In this document: piece by piece, positions 19,880 to 32,232 of the stretch | How positions within the stretch are numbered: position 1 is the first letter of the stretch | Layout: each line of letters starts with the position of its first letter | Origin: Siphonodentalium dalli | Taxonomy: Eukaryota; Mollusca; Scaphopoda; Gadilida; Siphonodentaliidae | Length of the DNA stretch: 64,000 nt | Direction: 5' to 3' | Assembly: GCA_032622095.1 (NCBI GenBank) | Contig: CP136063.1 | Location: 90,685,980-90,749,979, forward strand | Notes under the pieces: generated by a model | Databases searched by the model: none | What the model was told of the DNA's origin: nothing | Seen by the model: the letters and a program-made list of their open reading frames with translations, nothing else | Program-made: the position numbers and the translations under genes

Positions 19880-22038
19880 TACTGTCGGATACCCGTTTAG
19901 GTTCGGACATTCCAAGATGGCGGCGCCCACTAAAGCAGATAAACGGTAAGTGTACATATTGTCTCCAAGCAGCAATCAACAACATCTTTCGGTGATACAC
20001 ATTGAACCAGTTATGTAGGAAATTGTATGCCCAACACATACGTAACACGCCTTTAGCATGACAGGCATGTGAATTGTTGTATTTGGCGTGTCAAGTCGTC
20101 ATAATTTTTCGAAATTTTATCGAGGCGGCGAAATGTCCGCTTTTTCGTATTTTTTGGCCCTGGGCTCATGCATCCGCAAATTTATGTATTGTTGTGGGCA
20201 GATTAGGTCACCACACATCTTCGGAATGCAAAACCGGCGATATTTTTGTTGTCTAACTCCGAAAAACGACCTTTGAAAATTTCAAAATGTTCAGGTTCGG
20301 ATTCGCAACATTCGCGATGATTTTGTTCAGGTTCAGACACAATTTTCGTTCAGGTTCGGACAAATTTGGTTCAGGTTCGGACGCATCAAAAACTTCGCAT
20401 AAAAATGACACTCCGAGGTACAGTCACGTTCTTATTGCGTTTTTGTGCATTTGGTTATCTTCCATTCGTAAAAGAAACGATAAATGGGGAACACGAGGCA
20501 TGGTTTTAGCCCACTCGTGAATTTGGGCGGACTTCCTTATTTTATGCGTATGGGATGTATGCGATCATGTGATTCCCCTCCACATCCACATACGATGCCA
20601 CGAATGTCGCCACATGTAGATGAGCAGATAACTGTCCATAATATAAGTTACACGGCTTTTTGAGGGGGGATACCGTGTGGTATGCCCCGGTAGAGGCTCG
20701 TATCCCCTGAGGCGATCCCCCTCAACAAGCCGTGTAATGATGTATTTACCCCCAGTCTCTATTAACAATATATTCCCAGACATAAAGCGCAGAAACGAGC
20801 CACGAACAGTAACTCTATTTGTTAGACTGCTTATACGATGACTGATTATATAGGAATCAGGGAGCTAAATGTGTTCTAGAGTCGGGAAACGAGTACACCG
20901 TGGAATGCTAAAGGTGAAGGTAACTGAAGAATGACCTTCACCTGATACATGCGACACGTTATTAAAGGATGACATCGCGTTTATTTGATTTGTACATCAT
21001 ATCTAAATAATTTAAAATGGTGAATGAATGGGGGAATGGATTTTTGTGAGCGAGACATTTATTTAACTAGCTGCTGTAGTTCTGGATTTTTCCAGATCAA
21101 ATTTGGCTGTGGGATAGCCCTGTCGTACACTTGGGGATTTATTTTAAAAAGTAAACACATGACCTATGATTTTTCAACCATTTTCGTGATCAACTGGTGT
21201 CAATCTAGCTGGGTAAACATCACTGGTATGGCCTGCAGGCTTCATTTCAGTGAATTTGGCCGAAACGTTAACACTTGTTTTTACCCTTGTATATAGCGAC
21301 AACATTTTGTGCAGGTTAATACGATATAATTGTTTCCTGTTTTGTTAATATAATTATGTCGAACAAGAACACCGGGATACTTACAATTCTAGGTTACAAT
21401 CAATTTCAGCTGACATATTTAGATATAACAAATTAACAATGCATGTTCGTTAATAACACGCACAATAAGATCGCGACTGCACCTCGGCATGTCATTTATA
21501 GGTAAGGTTTTGATACGTCCGAACCTGAACTAAAGTTGTCCGAACCTGAACCAAATTTGTCCGAACCTGAACGAAAATTATGTCTGAACCAATAAAATCA
21601 TCGCGAATGTTGCGAATCCGAACCTGAACATTTTGAAATTTTCAAAGATCGTTTTTCGGAGTTAGACAATAAAAATATCGCCGGTTTTGCATTCCGAAGA
21701 TGTGTGGTGACCTAATCTACCCACAACAATACATAAATTTGCGGATGCATGAGTCCAGGGCCAAAAAATATGAAAAAGCGGACATTTCGCCACCTCGATA
21801 AAATTTCGTAAAATTATGACGACTTGACACGCCAAATACAACATTTCACATGCCTGTCATGCGAAAGACGTGTTACGTATGTGTTGGGAATAAAAATTCC
21901 TACATAACTGGTTCAAGGTGTATCACCGAAAGATGTCGTTGATTGCTGCTTGGAGACAATATATACACTTACCGTTTATCTGCTTTAGTGGGCGCCGCCA
22001 TCTTGGAATGTCCGAACCTAAACGGGTATCCGACAGTG
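19880..22038. mobile_element. Transib-like element (copy of 10703-12861)
   Basis: Same 2,159 bp and GTGAT flanks. It differs from copy 1 at 20234, 20568 and 20674. The ATG-plus-donor motif lies at 19917-19945 and inverted near 21973-22001; the internal 90-bp inverted repeat is at 20648-20737. Confidence 0.82.
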
Positions 22039-22064
22039 GTGATAGACCTTGGTTCTTTGATATA

Positions 22065-22234
22065 CAGTAATGCCCTAAGTAATCGACTCCATAACCACAG
22101 CAGAATTATGGGTAACTTTTCAGGATTTAGTCGGAAATATGGCTTGTTGCCATTCATCGGAAAGCTCTCCCCAAGAGCTTTCTGATGAATGGCAACAAGC
22201 CATATTTCCGACTAAATCCTGAAAAGTTACCCAT
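22065..22234. mobile_element. MITE-A, right terminus lost (copy of 12888-13057)
   Basis: Keeps the family-consensus 'ccattcatcgg', where copy 1 has 'ccatttatcgg'. Confidence 0.85.
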
Positions 22235-22471
22235 TGTACTCTGATCCTCGTTAACCTACATGTTTCTTCTGCTTTCCTAATCATCTCTGTCATTTATTGC
22301 GACTATTCCCTCATTATCGCTGATTTTACCAGCACCAACAATTTCCAAGTTTTGGCTCATCCTAGCTTTGTTCGTTCAGAGAACAGACGGGTAACAAGCT
22401 TAACTGCCAACTTTTCAGGATACTAGTACATCAACAATGCATAATAGAACCATTTCAACAGCTGACCAGCC

Positions 22472-22803
22472 CAAGCCTGCAAATAATGTGTCTGCCATTT
22501 GCAGAATGAGGTCCTAATAGGGTGAATATAGTGACGCTATCCCTCATGGTGGGCTAGCATCTCCAAATTTACCCTCTGGGAACCTCATTCTGCTTCGGCC
22601 TCAACTGCTATGTGAGACCTATATGATCAGATTGAATTTCCCCAGTTGAAAGTTGGTGATGTTCACCCATTACTCACCTCGATTATGCAATTTATCTTCT
22701 GAAAATTGGGGGATATAGAAACTGAACAGAAGGGAAAAAGTAACTAAAAACAATTTTACATTTAGACTAGATACTACACAGAAGACTAGCCCTGAAGCTG
22801 AAT
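22472..22803. mobile_element. MITE-B long copy, left part (copy of 13295-13628)
   Basis: As copy 1, with a 2-bp deletion ('gactagatact'). It resumes at 23661-23695 after the hAT element. Confidence 0.78.
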
Positions 22804-23652
22804 CAGGGACCAGCCGAGAGGGCGACGTGGGCGAAGAAGTCTCCCTATTCTTGCTCACTTCGCCCTAATTTTGCAGCCGGGCGAAGTTTAAGTCGCCCTG
22901 AAATTTCCGAATTTGACCTAAGAAAATCGGCAAAATATTCACCCACTATTTACTGCCAACATTGATTTAACCCAGTTATCCATTGCCACTGTCGTAGATA
23001 ACACCATAGTTACTATTAACAGCTGTATTAATCCGATTTGGGAGCACATTCACACCTGAGTGTTGATTGCAGACAGCTGTGAATACATCCTGACTTGTGA
23101 TTTTGAGATTATCACACCTGAAGATTACAACTCTACACCTTACATCAGATTACATTAGCTTTGAAAACAAATTCATTTTTGCAACATAGTAATATCTGTA
23201 CCCATGTTAGGGACTTTTAATGAGTGAAAATGTTCAAGATTTCTACCGGTTTTTTTTGTTAGCATTTTTTTCGTATTCATAAGCATTGTGTAATTTTTAT
23301 TTCTTTTTGTATTCATAAGCGCTTGTAATTTTTATTTCTTTTTGTATTCATAAGCGGTTGTAAAAATTCCGTTCTTTCAAAACCATTCTCTCACAATTAT
23401 GTTTGGACATTATTCAGTTATTAGTGTGATGATTTGAACATAAAGCTTCCACATTTGAACCATTGTTTCATCATTTTAATTTAAATATTACATATCTCCT
23501 ATTTTCTTTATATAGCCTTTTATAGTCGATTACAGTGCGGGCCAATTTCAATTTTGCCAACGCATTTCGCCCTGGAAATCTCCCACTTCGCCCGATTTTT
23601 GTGACAGGGAGAGTGCACTTCGCCCTGAAAATCAGGCCTAGGCTGGTCCCTG
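22804..23652. mobile_element. hAT-type transposon (copy of 13629-14477)
   Basis: 849 bp with AGCTGAAT on both sides (22796-22803 and 23653-23660). Confidence 0.93.
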
Positions 23653-23714
23653 AGCTGAATGAGGTCCACATAGGGTGAATTTGGTAGATCAATGATAGAT
23701 CATAATCTCATATA

Positions 23715-23867
23715 CAGTATTGCCCTAAATAATCGACTCCTTAACCACAGCAGAATTATGGTGAGAGCTTTCCGATGAATGGCAACAAGCCATATTTCCG
23801 ACTAAATCCTCAAAAATTACCCATAATTCTGCTGTGGTTAAGGAGTGGATTATTTAGGGAATTACTC
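23715..23867. mobile_element. MITE-A with central deletion (copy of 14540-14692)
   Basis: No difference from copy 1 was noticed. Confidence 0.85.
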
Positions 23868-24545
23868 TAAAACTCAGCTATCAGAACATCTCAGCCTACA
23901 CTTCAGTCTGTAATTTCTAATTGCAGTTGTTGCAGAAATTTTTCCTACTGTGAAACTTTTTACCATGATTGGGTGAGATATGCCCCCCTTCCCAAGTTCC
24001 CCTCACACACCACGTCCCTGCTCTCTGTAATTTTAAGCCTTTTGTTCTCTGTCTTCATTGTTTTTTTGCACCTGTAAATCTTTAATGCATCCACACATGT
24101 TCAGCATCCCCTAATATCACTGTTCTTCTAATCAAAATCACCATCTATTGTCACACCCTGGTGATTCCTTAACAACTTCACCATCTAAAGGAATCCAGAA
24201 ATCAGGGCTCTCAATGCAATCATTTCTTCATCAAAGACTGGTTTGTTCCCAATGAAAGTATTGCTTGGAATATCTCTGATTCCATGTCTACACACTTGAG
24301 TGCAATAGTTCTTTGTTGCACCTGGGAATTTATGAGATTGTTGTGGAAATGTTACTTTGTCACACCTGAGTATGCACAGTACTTTACCATAATATTATCT
24401 GTTGTCTTTCGTTGCTGATTCCAGAAACAAGTCATTAGCATTTGCGGAACTCCATGCAGGGTTTATATCTTTGATGACTCGATAAGACCGCTGCTACCAG
24501 GGACATATAACCCACATTTTGTGGAACCCCCATGATATTAATATA

Positions 24546-24770
24546 CAGTAATGCCCTAAATAATCGTCTCCTTAACCACAGCAGAATTATGGGTAATTTT
24601 TCAGGATTTAGTCGGAAATATGGCTTGTTGCCATTCATTGGAAAGCTCTCAGTCTTTGAAAACTCTCACTGTTCCGATGAATGGCAACAAGCCATATTTC
24701 TGACTAAATCCTGAAAAGTTACCCATAATTCTGCTGTGGTTAAGGAGTTGATTATTTAGGACATAAACTG
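24546..24770. mobile_element. MITE-A with enlarged loop (copy of 15371-15595)
   Basis: No difference from copy 1 was noticed. Confidence 0.88.
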
Positions 24771-25914
24771 TGTAAACTAAGTGAACAGAGCCACATGTTG
24801 CCCTTATCAAGCACACAAAATAACGAACACAATTTGTGTAATTTTGTGCCTTAAGTTTGGAAAGTCCCACTATTGAACCAAGAACTATATCGGGAAACGG
24901 TGTGATTTTGTTATTCAATTATTTTATCAATACAGTAGTCTGAATGCACATGAACAACAACACACATGGCAAGTCAAACACAAGAGTTTTAATTTGCTGC
25001 CATTTTGCTGAGAAGTGCGCGGAAATTGTCACAATACTGCCGCTCTAATACTCCATTCTGTCAATAAGTTTTCAGTGCTGGAATATTCTCAAAACACATA
25101 GGAAATTTTACTTTGGGCAATCGGTTTCGCCATGTCAATCAACAATATGGCACAGGTTACAGATAGCTGGTAAGCTGGGAATTTGGCTATGGACATATGA
25201 CTTAAAAGTGAGACAAAAACTCAGCCCAAAGGTTTATATCAATTCTTGCAAAATGGTTTTGTTCACAATTTTCAAGCACACCTAACATAATGTTGAGATT
25301 CTTGAAGAAGTATTGAACTCAATTAAATTATCATTCGAGCCTTTTACTAGTTCAGATCATGTACTTTTTATGGCACTTATTCATTTCCATTCAATTTTAT
25401 ACTTGCTGAGAACGCTCTTCCCAGAGTTTCTCTTCTAAAATTACACTATGATTAAAGTCAATCTTTTCAACATTTTTTTGCTATATAATATTCTTGAGGT
25501 GGTCTTCATATAGCAAAAATTCCTTCATGTAGTGTACTAATTTAACAATGAAGTAGTTTACTGTGTATGTCCATCTAAACTTTCAACATCCTGACAACCC
25601 CTCAAATACCACATCAGAGATTTGCATGGAAATTCCCATTCAAAATTGCCCACTTGAACTCTCCCTTAAGACTTTGAAGCTGTCCTCAAAAGTGTGCCTG
25701 TATTACACCTCAGGGTTAAATTTAACACTATACTAAGGCATCTCTAATCACATTATGACTTTATGGCTTAACAACAAATTATTTTCAACAAAAGTGATAA
25801 TTTATGCGTGCTTGGTAAGAGTATGACAGGTCAAGCACATCATGGTGTATTCATTGTGTGTCTTTATGATAATGAATGAGACTGTTACCTAATGGTTACA
25901 TAGGATCCTAGTTA

Positions 25915-26127
25915 CAGTAATGCTCTAAATAATCAACTCCTTAACCACAGCATAATTATGGGTAACTTTTCAGGATTTAGTTGGAAATATGGCTTGTTGC
26001 CATTCATCGGAAAGCTCTCAGTGAGAGCTTTCCGATGAATGGCAACACGCCATATTTCCGACTAAATCCTGAAAAGTTACTCATAATTCTGCTTTGGTTA
26101 AGGAGTCGATTATTTAGCGCATTACTG
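25915..26127. mobile_element. MITE-A complete copy, 213 bp
   Basis: Ends CAGTAATGCTC and GCGCATTACTG between TA dinucleotides; loop 'agt'. The arms differ at several sites ('atcaactcc', 'cataattatg' and 'ctgctttgg' are one-sided), so this copy has decayed since insertion. Confidence 0.9.
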
Positions 26128-26136
26128 TATATACTG

Positions 26137-26569
26137 GCCTGACAATATGGTGCGGAACATTTGCAGAATGAGGTCCCGAAAGTGTAAATTTAGTGATGCT
26201 ACCTCGTGTAGCAAGCTAGCATCACTAAATTCACCATCTGATTACCTCATTCTGCTTAGGCCTCATCTTCTCTGGAAAGTATCTTTATTATCAAGTTTTG
26301 TTTTCTTTTTTTAGTTTTGTTTCTCTATATCCCCAAATTTGCGCAACACAATGCATAATCGAGGTGCCCAATGGGTGCACATCACCATCTTTATCATCAG
26401 GGAACTTAAAGCTGAGTCTAGGTCTCCCATAGCAGATGGGGCCATATAGAATGAGGTCCCCAGAGGATGAGTTTGGTGATGCTAGCCTGTTGTGCAGGCT
26501 ATCATCACTAAATTCACCCTCTGGGGACCTCATTCTGGAAATGTCCGGCATCATATTTTGAGGCCTGTA
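26137..26569. mobile_element. MITE-B, diverged long copy
   Basis: Ends 'tggcctgacaatatggtg' and 'catattttgaggcctg', i.e. CAGGCC-type hAT ends. Both halves carry 'gcagaatgaggtcc'-like arms and inner palindromes. It starts about 10 bp after a MITE-A. Confidence 0.75.
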
Positions 26570-26838
26570 ATTATACTAGGTTTTTATGAGTTATTACCTA
26601 AATACACACCATACCTGACAGCTATAAATGTCATGTTAAAGACTGTTTAGTAGTCAGCCTTGGTGGCCAGGTTTATTTCAAGTGTGGACCAGTTCAAGTG
26701 TACTCAGTAGTCAATGTTATTTTGTTTGGGGTTTATCGTTGTTTCAGCTACTGCGCCATATGACGTCTCAAGACCCAGCAGAGGGTTTGTGTCACCTGGA
26801 AATCACAGTTAATAATTACTCCACTGCATGTAAAATTA
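26570..26838. other. Low-repeat stretch, no gene seen
   Basis: Nothing recognised. Confidence 0.3.
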
Positions 26839-27036
26839 CAGTAATGCTCTAAGTAATCGACTCCTTAACCACAGCAGAATTATGGATAACTTTTCAGGAT
26901 TTAGTCGGAAATATGGCTTGTTGCCATTCATCGGAAAGCTCTTTGGAAATATTGAAAACCATATTTCCGACTAAATCCTGAAAAGTTACCCATAATTCTG
27001 CTGTGGTTAAGGAGTCGATTACTTAGAGCATTACTG
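26839..27036. mobile_element. MITE-A with altered centre
   Basis: Complete termini and TA flanks. The centre reads 'agctctttggaaatattgaaaacc', so the innermost part of the right arm is missing. Confidence 0.9.
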
Positions 27037-27059
27037 TACCTGGAATGCAACTGGCAAAC

Positions 27060-27138
27060 ATACCCAGATGTTACCTCTCCTGTGTGTGAATCACAGCTGT
27101 GGATGCACCTTACCAACTGAGTCACACAACCATGCTGG
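27060..27138 (-). repeat. Possible tRNA-derived SINE head
   Basis: Minus-strand 'gtgactcagttggtaagg' matches a tRNA A box. No good B box or cloverleaf, so not called as a tRNA gene. Confidence 0.35.
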
Positions 27139-27197
27139 TGTATAGCAATGAGATATACATATTAAAGCTTGCATGTTTTCAATAGTCGCCTTTGATA

Positions 27198-27316
27198 CAG
27201 TAATGCCCTAATTAATCGACTCCCTGAGAGCTTTCCGATGAATGGCAACAAGCCATATTTCCGACTAAATCCTGAAAAGTTACCCATAATTCTGCTGTGG
27301 TTATGGAGTCGATTAT
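27198..27316. mobile_element. MITE-A, left arm deleted and right terminus lost
   Basis: CAGTAATGCCCTAATTAATC to 'gactccc', then centre and right arm to 'ggagtcgattat', where a TCTG-headed repeat takes over. Confidence 0.82.
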
Positions 27317-27327
27317 GTTAATATTGG

Positions 27328-27960
27328 TTCGTCCGTCTGTCTGTTTACTTTTTTTCCTTTCCAGATTGTAACTTTAGTAAGTCTAAACTGAATGGTATGA
27401 AATTTGGAATGTGGGTTTACAAGCACAAAATACAGGTCAAGTTCAAAGTCAGATTCCGACGACCGATTTTCACCAGAGTTTGGCCCTTATTGTTGGAATT
27501 TGTACTAAATTTACCTTTCTGGATGATAACTTTAGTAAATCTGAACTGAATGGAATGAAATTTGGTATGTTAATATACTATCCCATTATACAGGTCAAGT
27601 TCAAATTAAGGTTCCGCCCATCAATTTTTGCCAGAGTTATGGCCCTGGTATGGTCGATTTGCCGATTATTTTGGTTTCTGGTGATAGTTTTAGTTTTCCG
27701 ATTGTTTTCAAATTTGGTATATTGATTACTCATATGAAAATACAGGTCAAGTTCAAATTTGGGTACGTCCGCCTATTTTAACTGGAGTTATAGTTCATGT
27801 GACTTATAATTTGACGATTATTTCGGTTTCCAGGTGAAAAAGCTTCAGTTATAGTTTTCTGTTTGTATTAAAATTTGGCATCTGCATTACTCATTATGGC
27901 CCTTTGTTGAAATTACCTGAGGCTTATTTTGGCACGCACTAGCGCTGCTCTTGTTACGTG
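27328..27960 (+). repeat. TCTG-headed tandem repeat (family J), copy 1
   Basis: Starts 'cgtccgtctgtctgtt', then has about four degenerate ~130-bp units, each with 'aactttagtaa', 'atgaaatttggtatg' and 'caggtcaagttcaaa'. It ends near 'cgtgcactcgcgcaac'. A 104-codon frame inside is not a known protein. Confidence 0.7.
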
Positions 27961-28818
27961 CACTCGCGCAACAGTATGGCGATCAGTCAGATTCGTAGGT
28001 ACGTACATTGGTGTCACCCTACCGATTCACTTATGAACTACTACCAGCTCACGGAAGAATATCTTATACTTTATATAGTAACAAACTGCCAATTGCTTAA
28101 TCAAGTTATAGATTTCACTGAACATTTAAAATTTATATTTGAGTGCGTTTTGGAGCGCATCCTTTGATCTTTTAGAAAGTTGTTGCACGAAAATACGTTG
28201 TGTATATTGACGTTTCTAAGGACGCTGTCACTAACAACGGAAACCAGCATGGTCCGTTCTAATGATGCTCCATAACGTTGTTACGACCCAGTGACGTCAC
28301 TCACGAACTGCTGGAGGTTAACTGCTCCAAGTTCTTGTAACCTTTCTTCCTTGCATATTTTAAGTTTATCTGTCTAATAGAGGATGCTTTATCTGTCTAG
28401 TAGACGGATAGAGGCGTGGTTTATCTGATGGGCTTTATCTGTATAATAGACAGGGGTAGGAGGTGGATAAATAGGGGTATTCCTTATTCCTTACATCATA
28501 TAAATAGGGGTATTCCTTATTCCTTCCCCTTCTCTGTTTTGTTTGTTCCCATAGTGTTCCCATGGAATATGCATTTTTTACTGCCATGATAATAATCCAG
28601 TTATAATTCCCTTACATATATCAATGTGATTATAATTTATTATATACTCAAAAAATTATTGAAGATTGTAATTGTCTTTTTTTGCTAACATTAAATTAAA
28701 TTAAATAAATTAAGTAAAATACAGTTAAAAAAATTTTAAATTATTTTTTATTACATTTTTGCGCACTTTGGCATCTCTCTGAGTGCATTCTAGTTTTTAG
28801 TCGGTTCAGTTAAAGATT
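27961..28818. other. Low-repeat stretch, no gene seen
   Basis: Holds short local repeats ('tttatctgtctaatagagg'-like at 28360-28450; 'taggggtattccttattcc' twice near 28466-28525) and a very A/T-rich part (28600-28760). Confidence 0.4.
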
Positions 28819-29044
28819 TACTCCGTACAGTCCATTTACTCCGTACAGTCCATTTACTCCGTACAGAGTCCATTTACTCCGTACAGTCCATTTACTCCGT
28901 ACAGTCCATTTACTCCGTACCGTCCATTTACTCCGTATAGTCCATTTACTCCGTACAGTCCATTTACTCCGTACCGTCCATTTACTCCGTATAGTCCATT
29001 TACTCCGTACAGTCCATTAAGTCCATTTACTCCGTACAGTCCAT
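28819..29044 (+). repeat. 18-bp minisatellite, ~12-13 units
   Basis: Unit tttactccgtacagtcca. Three variants occur (acag, accg, atag), partly arranged as a 54-bp triplet acag-accg-atag that is repeated. One unit has 3 extra bases ('acagagtcca'), and another is joined by 'ttaagtcc'. Confidence 0.93.
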
Positions 29045-29237
29045 TTTGGTGGCTGGCCGCTGGGCTTTCTTTTGTGTCACTCAGTCCAAATGTACTTCTT
29101 CATTAGTCTATGTACTCTCTCATTAGTCTATGTACTCTCTCATTAGTCTATGTACTTCCTCCATTTTTCTGTGCGGTGGCTAGCAGTGAGATGTATAAAG
29201 CTTGTGCGTTTTCAGTAGCGACTGACAATAGTTACTT
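29045..29237 (+). repeat. Degenerate tandem motif 'cattagtctatgtactctct'
   Basis: Three near-exact 20-bp units around 29101-29160, within a wider zone of related but looser motifs that resumes after 29489. Confidence 0.65.
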
Positions 29238-29241
29238 TTAA

Positions 29242-29484
29242 CCCTTTGAGTGCCAGTGGCCGATCTCATCGGCCCTAAACCTACACAATAAGTCTGTTAA
29301 AGAATATAAGAATAAATTATTAAAATTGTTAAAAATTGTAAAAAAAAAAAAAAAAAAAAAAAATGTTAGGCCAATGCATTCTCTTATATATGCGAGGCGA
29401 CCTATGGTCGACTCGCATATATAAGAGAATGCATTGGCACAGGGTATATGGGTTGATACAAAAATCGACCTGGCACTCAAAGGG
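29242..29484. mobile_element. TTAA element: D-type ends with a C-type core (chimera)
   Basis: TTAA at 29238-29241 and 29485-29488; ends CCCTTTGAGTGCCAG and CTGGCACTCAAAGGG. The right subterminal 'atatgggttgatacaaaaatc' is that of family D, but the centre is the ~68-bp family C palindrome (29368-29440) next to a run of about 23 A. Confidence 0.88.
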
Positions 29485-29488
29485 TTAA

Positions 29489-30140
29489 TACTTAGTGTAG
29501 ATCAGTCCAAATGTACTCCCTCAGTATAGACCTTGTTGGTGGTGGTAGTGATATGCATGAAGCTTGTTTATTTTCAGTTGTCAGCGTTAACGGTTAGATT
29601 AACTTAAGTGTGTGTTGGTCAAAGTATATTCCATCATACTGACATTCGTCATTGTTTGTGGCTCGGCTTTTTTTTAGGGCCTGTCAGTCCAACTGTACTT
29701 CCTCATTAGTCTGTATTGATCGCTATAGGCTTGTGTGTGTGCGACCAAATGTACTCCTCCATTATTCCATGTTGAGGGCTAGCCTTGTGAGTGGGAACAA
29801 GTGTACTCTCGTTAGTCTGTGTTGATGGCTAGGCTTGTGAGTGCGACCAAATGGACTCCCCCATTATTCCACATTTTTGTCAAGGCTTGTGTGGGTTTGA
29901 CCAAAGGTACTCCCTTATTAGTCAGTGTTGCTGGCTAGGCTTACTTAGTGTGGGCGCTTGGTCCAAATGTACTCCCCCATTAGTCTGTTCACTCCCCCAT
30001 TAGCCATTTGAAGGGTAGGCTTGTGTGGGTGCAACCAGATCTACTCCCTCATTAGTCCATATTTATTGCTACAATGAGATGCATAAAGCTTGAGTATTCT
30101 CAGACTTTCTTTGGTATCATCAGTCCAAATGTACTTCCTG
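29489..30140 (+). repeat. Degenerate ~70-100 bp repeats ('gtccaaatgtactccctcattagtc')
   Basis: At least seven loose repeats of 'aatgtactcc(c/t)(c/t)cattag' with intervening 'ggctaggcttgtgtgggtg'. The order is irregular; no coding signal. Confidence 0.65.
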
Positions 30141-30889
30141 AGAGTTGCGGTACACACTTGAGACTTAGACTAGAGTAAACTCTAATTTGGTGAATGAAAT
30201 GTGGTACTTGAAATTGTCCACCCATTAAAGCAAGCCAACATCCTCTGAAAAGCCCTTGAAAATATAGGCTCGATGTCAAGTATTTTAGTAGCCATTTTCC
30301 TCAAATGCCGTTCACATGAACCTGCTGGTACACAACAACCAGCATCAACTTTGCTGGTATACATATGTTCCAACTTGGCCGAGTCTGGTACATACATATA
30401 TGTTTCAACTTGGCGGAGTCTATTCCCTCATGAGAGTCCCGTGTCATTGATAAAATTGCCATCATTCAGTCCTTATTGTGAGCTCAAATAGCCAGCGTTC
30501 CTTCATTTTATAATAATATTGTCATATCAGTCTGTGTTGATTTCTCAACTACTGCCGATGTCTAGACCAGATACGTCAGTTCTGTTGCCCTCTTGTAGTT
30601 CTAAGAATGTTGGCAAATTTCGGCCGCAATTAGTATAGAGAATTCGGTTGTAGACTTGATATGAATTGAACAAATATAAAGGTCTCCTAGATTGCATTCC
30701 ATTCACAGAAATCGAATCTAAGGGTTATTTGAGGCAGCTTGGGCTTCCAGAGCATTGGCTTCTCTTGGAATTATGTTAACTTATCAGAAATTTTTACTGT
30801 CAAATATCCAGTTTTGTTGACTAGAATTATTTCTTCATTAGATCTTGTTTATTATACAACCATTTTGAAAAAATGATGTATTATATTAT
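30141..30889. other. Low-repeat stretch, no gene seen
   Basis: Contains a two-fold 'gttccaacttggccgagtc'-like repeat (30366-30421). The overlapping 71- and 72-codon frames on opposite strands are not convincing. Confidence 0.35.
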
Positions 30890-31140
30890 TGGTCTGTCCA
30901 TCTGTCTGTCCATTGGGCCGTCTGTCTAGGCATCCATCCATCTGTCCGGCTGTCTGTTCGCTTTTTTCGTTTCGTGATGATAACTTTAGTAAGTCTGAAT
31001 GGACTGAATTAAATTTGGTATGCAGGTCAAGGCGAATTGACAAAGTCTGAATTGAATGGACTGAAATTTTATATGTGAGTTTACTAGCCCAAAATACATT
31101 TGTTCGAATTTGGGTTCCACCTGCCAATTTAATTTCATTT
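30890..31140 (+). repeat. TCTG-headed tandem repeat (family J), copy 2
   Basis: 'ggtctgtccatctgtctgtcc' head followed by 'gatgataactttagtaagtc' and 'ctgaattaaatttggtatg', as in 27328-27960 but shorter. Confidence 0.65.
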
Positions 31141-32232
31141 AATTTTAATCATGATGCAAAATTCGAAAAAGTAAGCTCATCCTGCAAATTTTAAATTCTT
31201 GGCATTAATTATGCCAACTTGAAAATAAAAATAAACTTTTGCAATAGTCAGTGTATACACTTCAAAGTTTTTAAACATTTAATAAATTTTCTGGGTAACT
31301 CAATACAAAACTAATAAGTTAAAGAATTATGCACAAAATATTGCATTTTATCACTGTTGCAGGGGTCTTTGGAAATAGGAGCATATATTTATTTTCCATT
31401 TCCGTTTATTCAATTATCATTAACCAGTCATTAGCAATTTTGAGTTTCCGGAACTTATTCGGTCCAGACCAGAATTATTTTATGACTGTAATTAATTGCT
31501 TGTTAATGAAAAACGCCCATTAATGATGTAAAACTACGGCTTTTATAATAATTAACAAAACACAATAGCACTCAGCCAAAATGACTTTCTCCATGCAAAC
31601 TAACTGCCTGCTTTAACTCCATAGAAAAAACAATCATATTGTAGCATGACAAAGCGGCATTTTATTTCCATAGAGGGACGTAGGCACAATAGAGGCAGTT
31701 CTGTCGGATAATAGGGCGTCCCCCTGACTCGCTTCTGCCGCTCGTTTGTCAATCATGCCGCTAACAAGAGGACAATTATTCCTCACAGCGGGATGTTTTG
31801 ACACATCGGAAGATGGTCGGATTTTGAATGAGCGTGGGATAACTTCCGATGAATATGCCTCTTGTTGATGCGTTTGGATATAGGCTTTTTAGAATTTATT
31901 GTTTGATGTGGGAAGGAGACTGAAATCTGTGCGGCACATTATAAGAGCCAAGCAGATGCGGAACTTCAGCGGAAGTTCTCTCAACATCTTCTGGAACAAT
32001 TATATATTGAAATGATCTAGAAGTCTATAGGGCTTCATTGTGTATATAGAATTTTTTTCACTTAACATGTTTTGCCACCTTTGTGTATTCATTGTTTGGT
32101 GAAAACTACTGTTATGTTCAGTGGTATGAATTCAGCAGGGATGTGGTGACATGGGAGAGGAGAGGGAAACAACCCTCGCTATCTTTGGTAAAATTTGACA
32201 ACTTTTGGGAATATCATGCCTGAATCAATGGT
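31141..32232. other. Low-repeat island; possible conserved noncoding DNA
   Basis: About 1.1 kb without matches elsewhere in the window. The part 31560-31990 is less AT-rich than its surroundings and has several SOX/HMG-like motifs (gacaaag, acaattatt). No open frame or RNA fold recognised. Confidence 0.3.

Larger units (their letters stand above)
16628..25802 (+). repeat. 9.17-kb segmental duplication, copy 2
   Basis: 9,175-bp direct tandem copy of 7458-16627; see that entry. The offset is +9170 at the start, +9174 after the C run, +9177 after the G run, and +9175 after a 2-bp deletion near 22770. After it the sequence becomes 'tatgcgtgcttggtaag', found only once. Confidence 0.97.
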
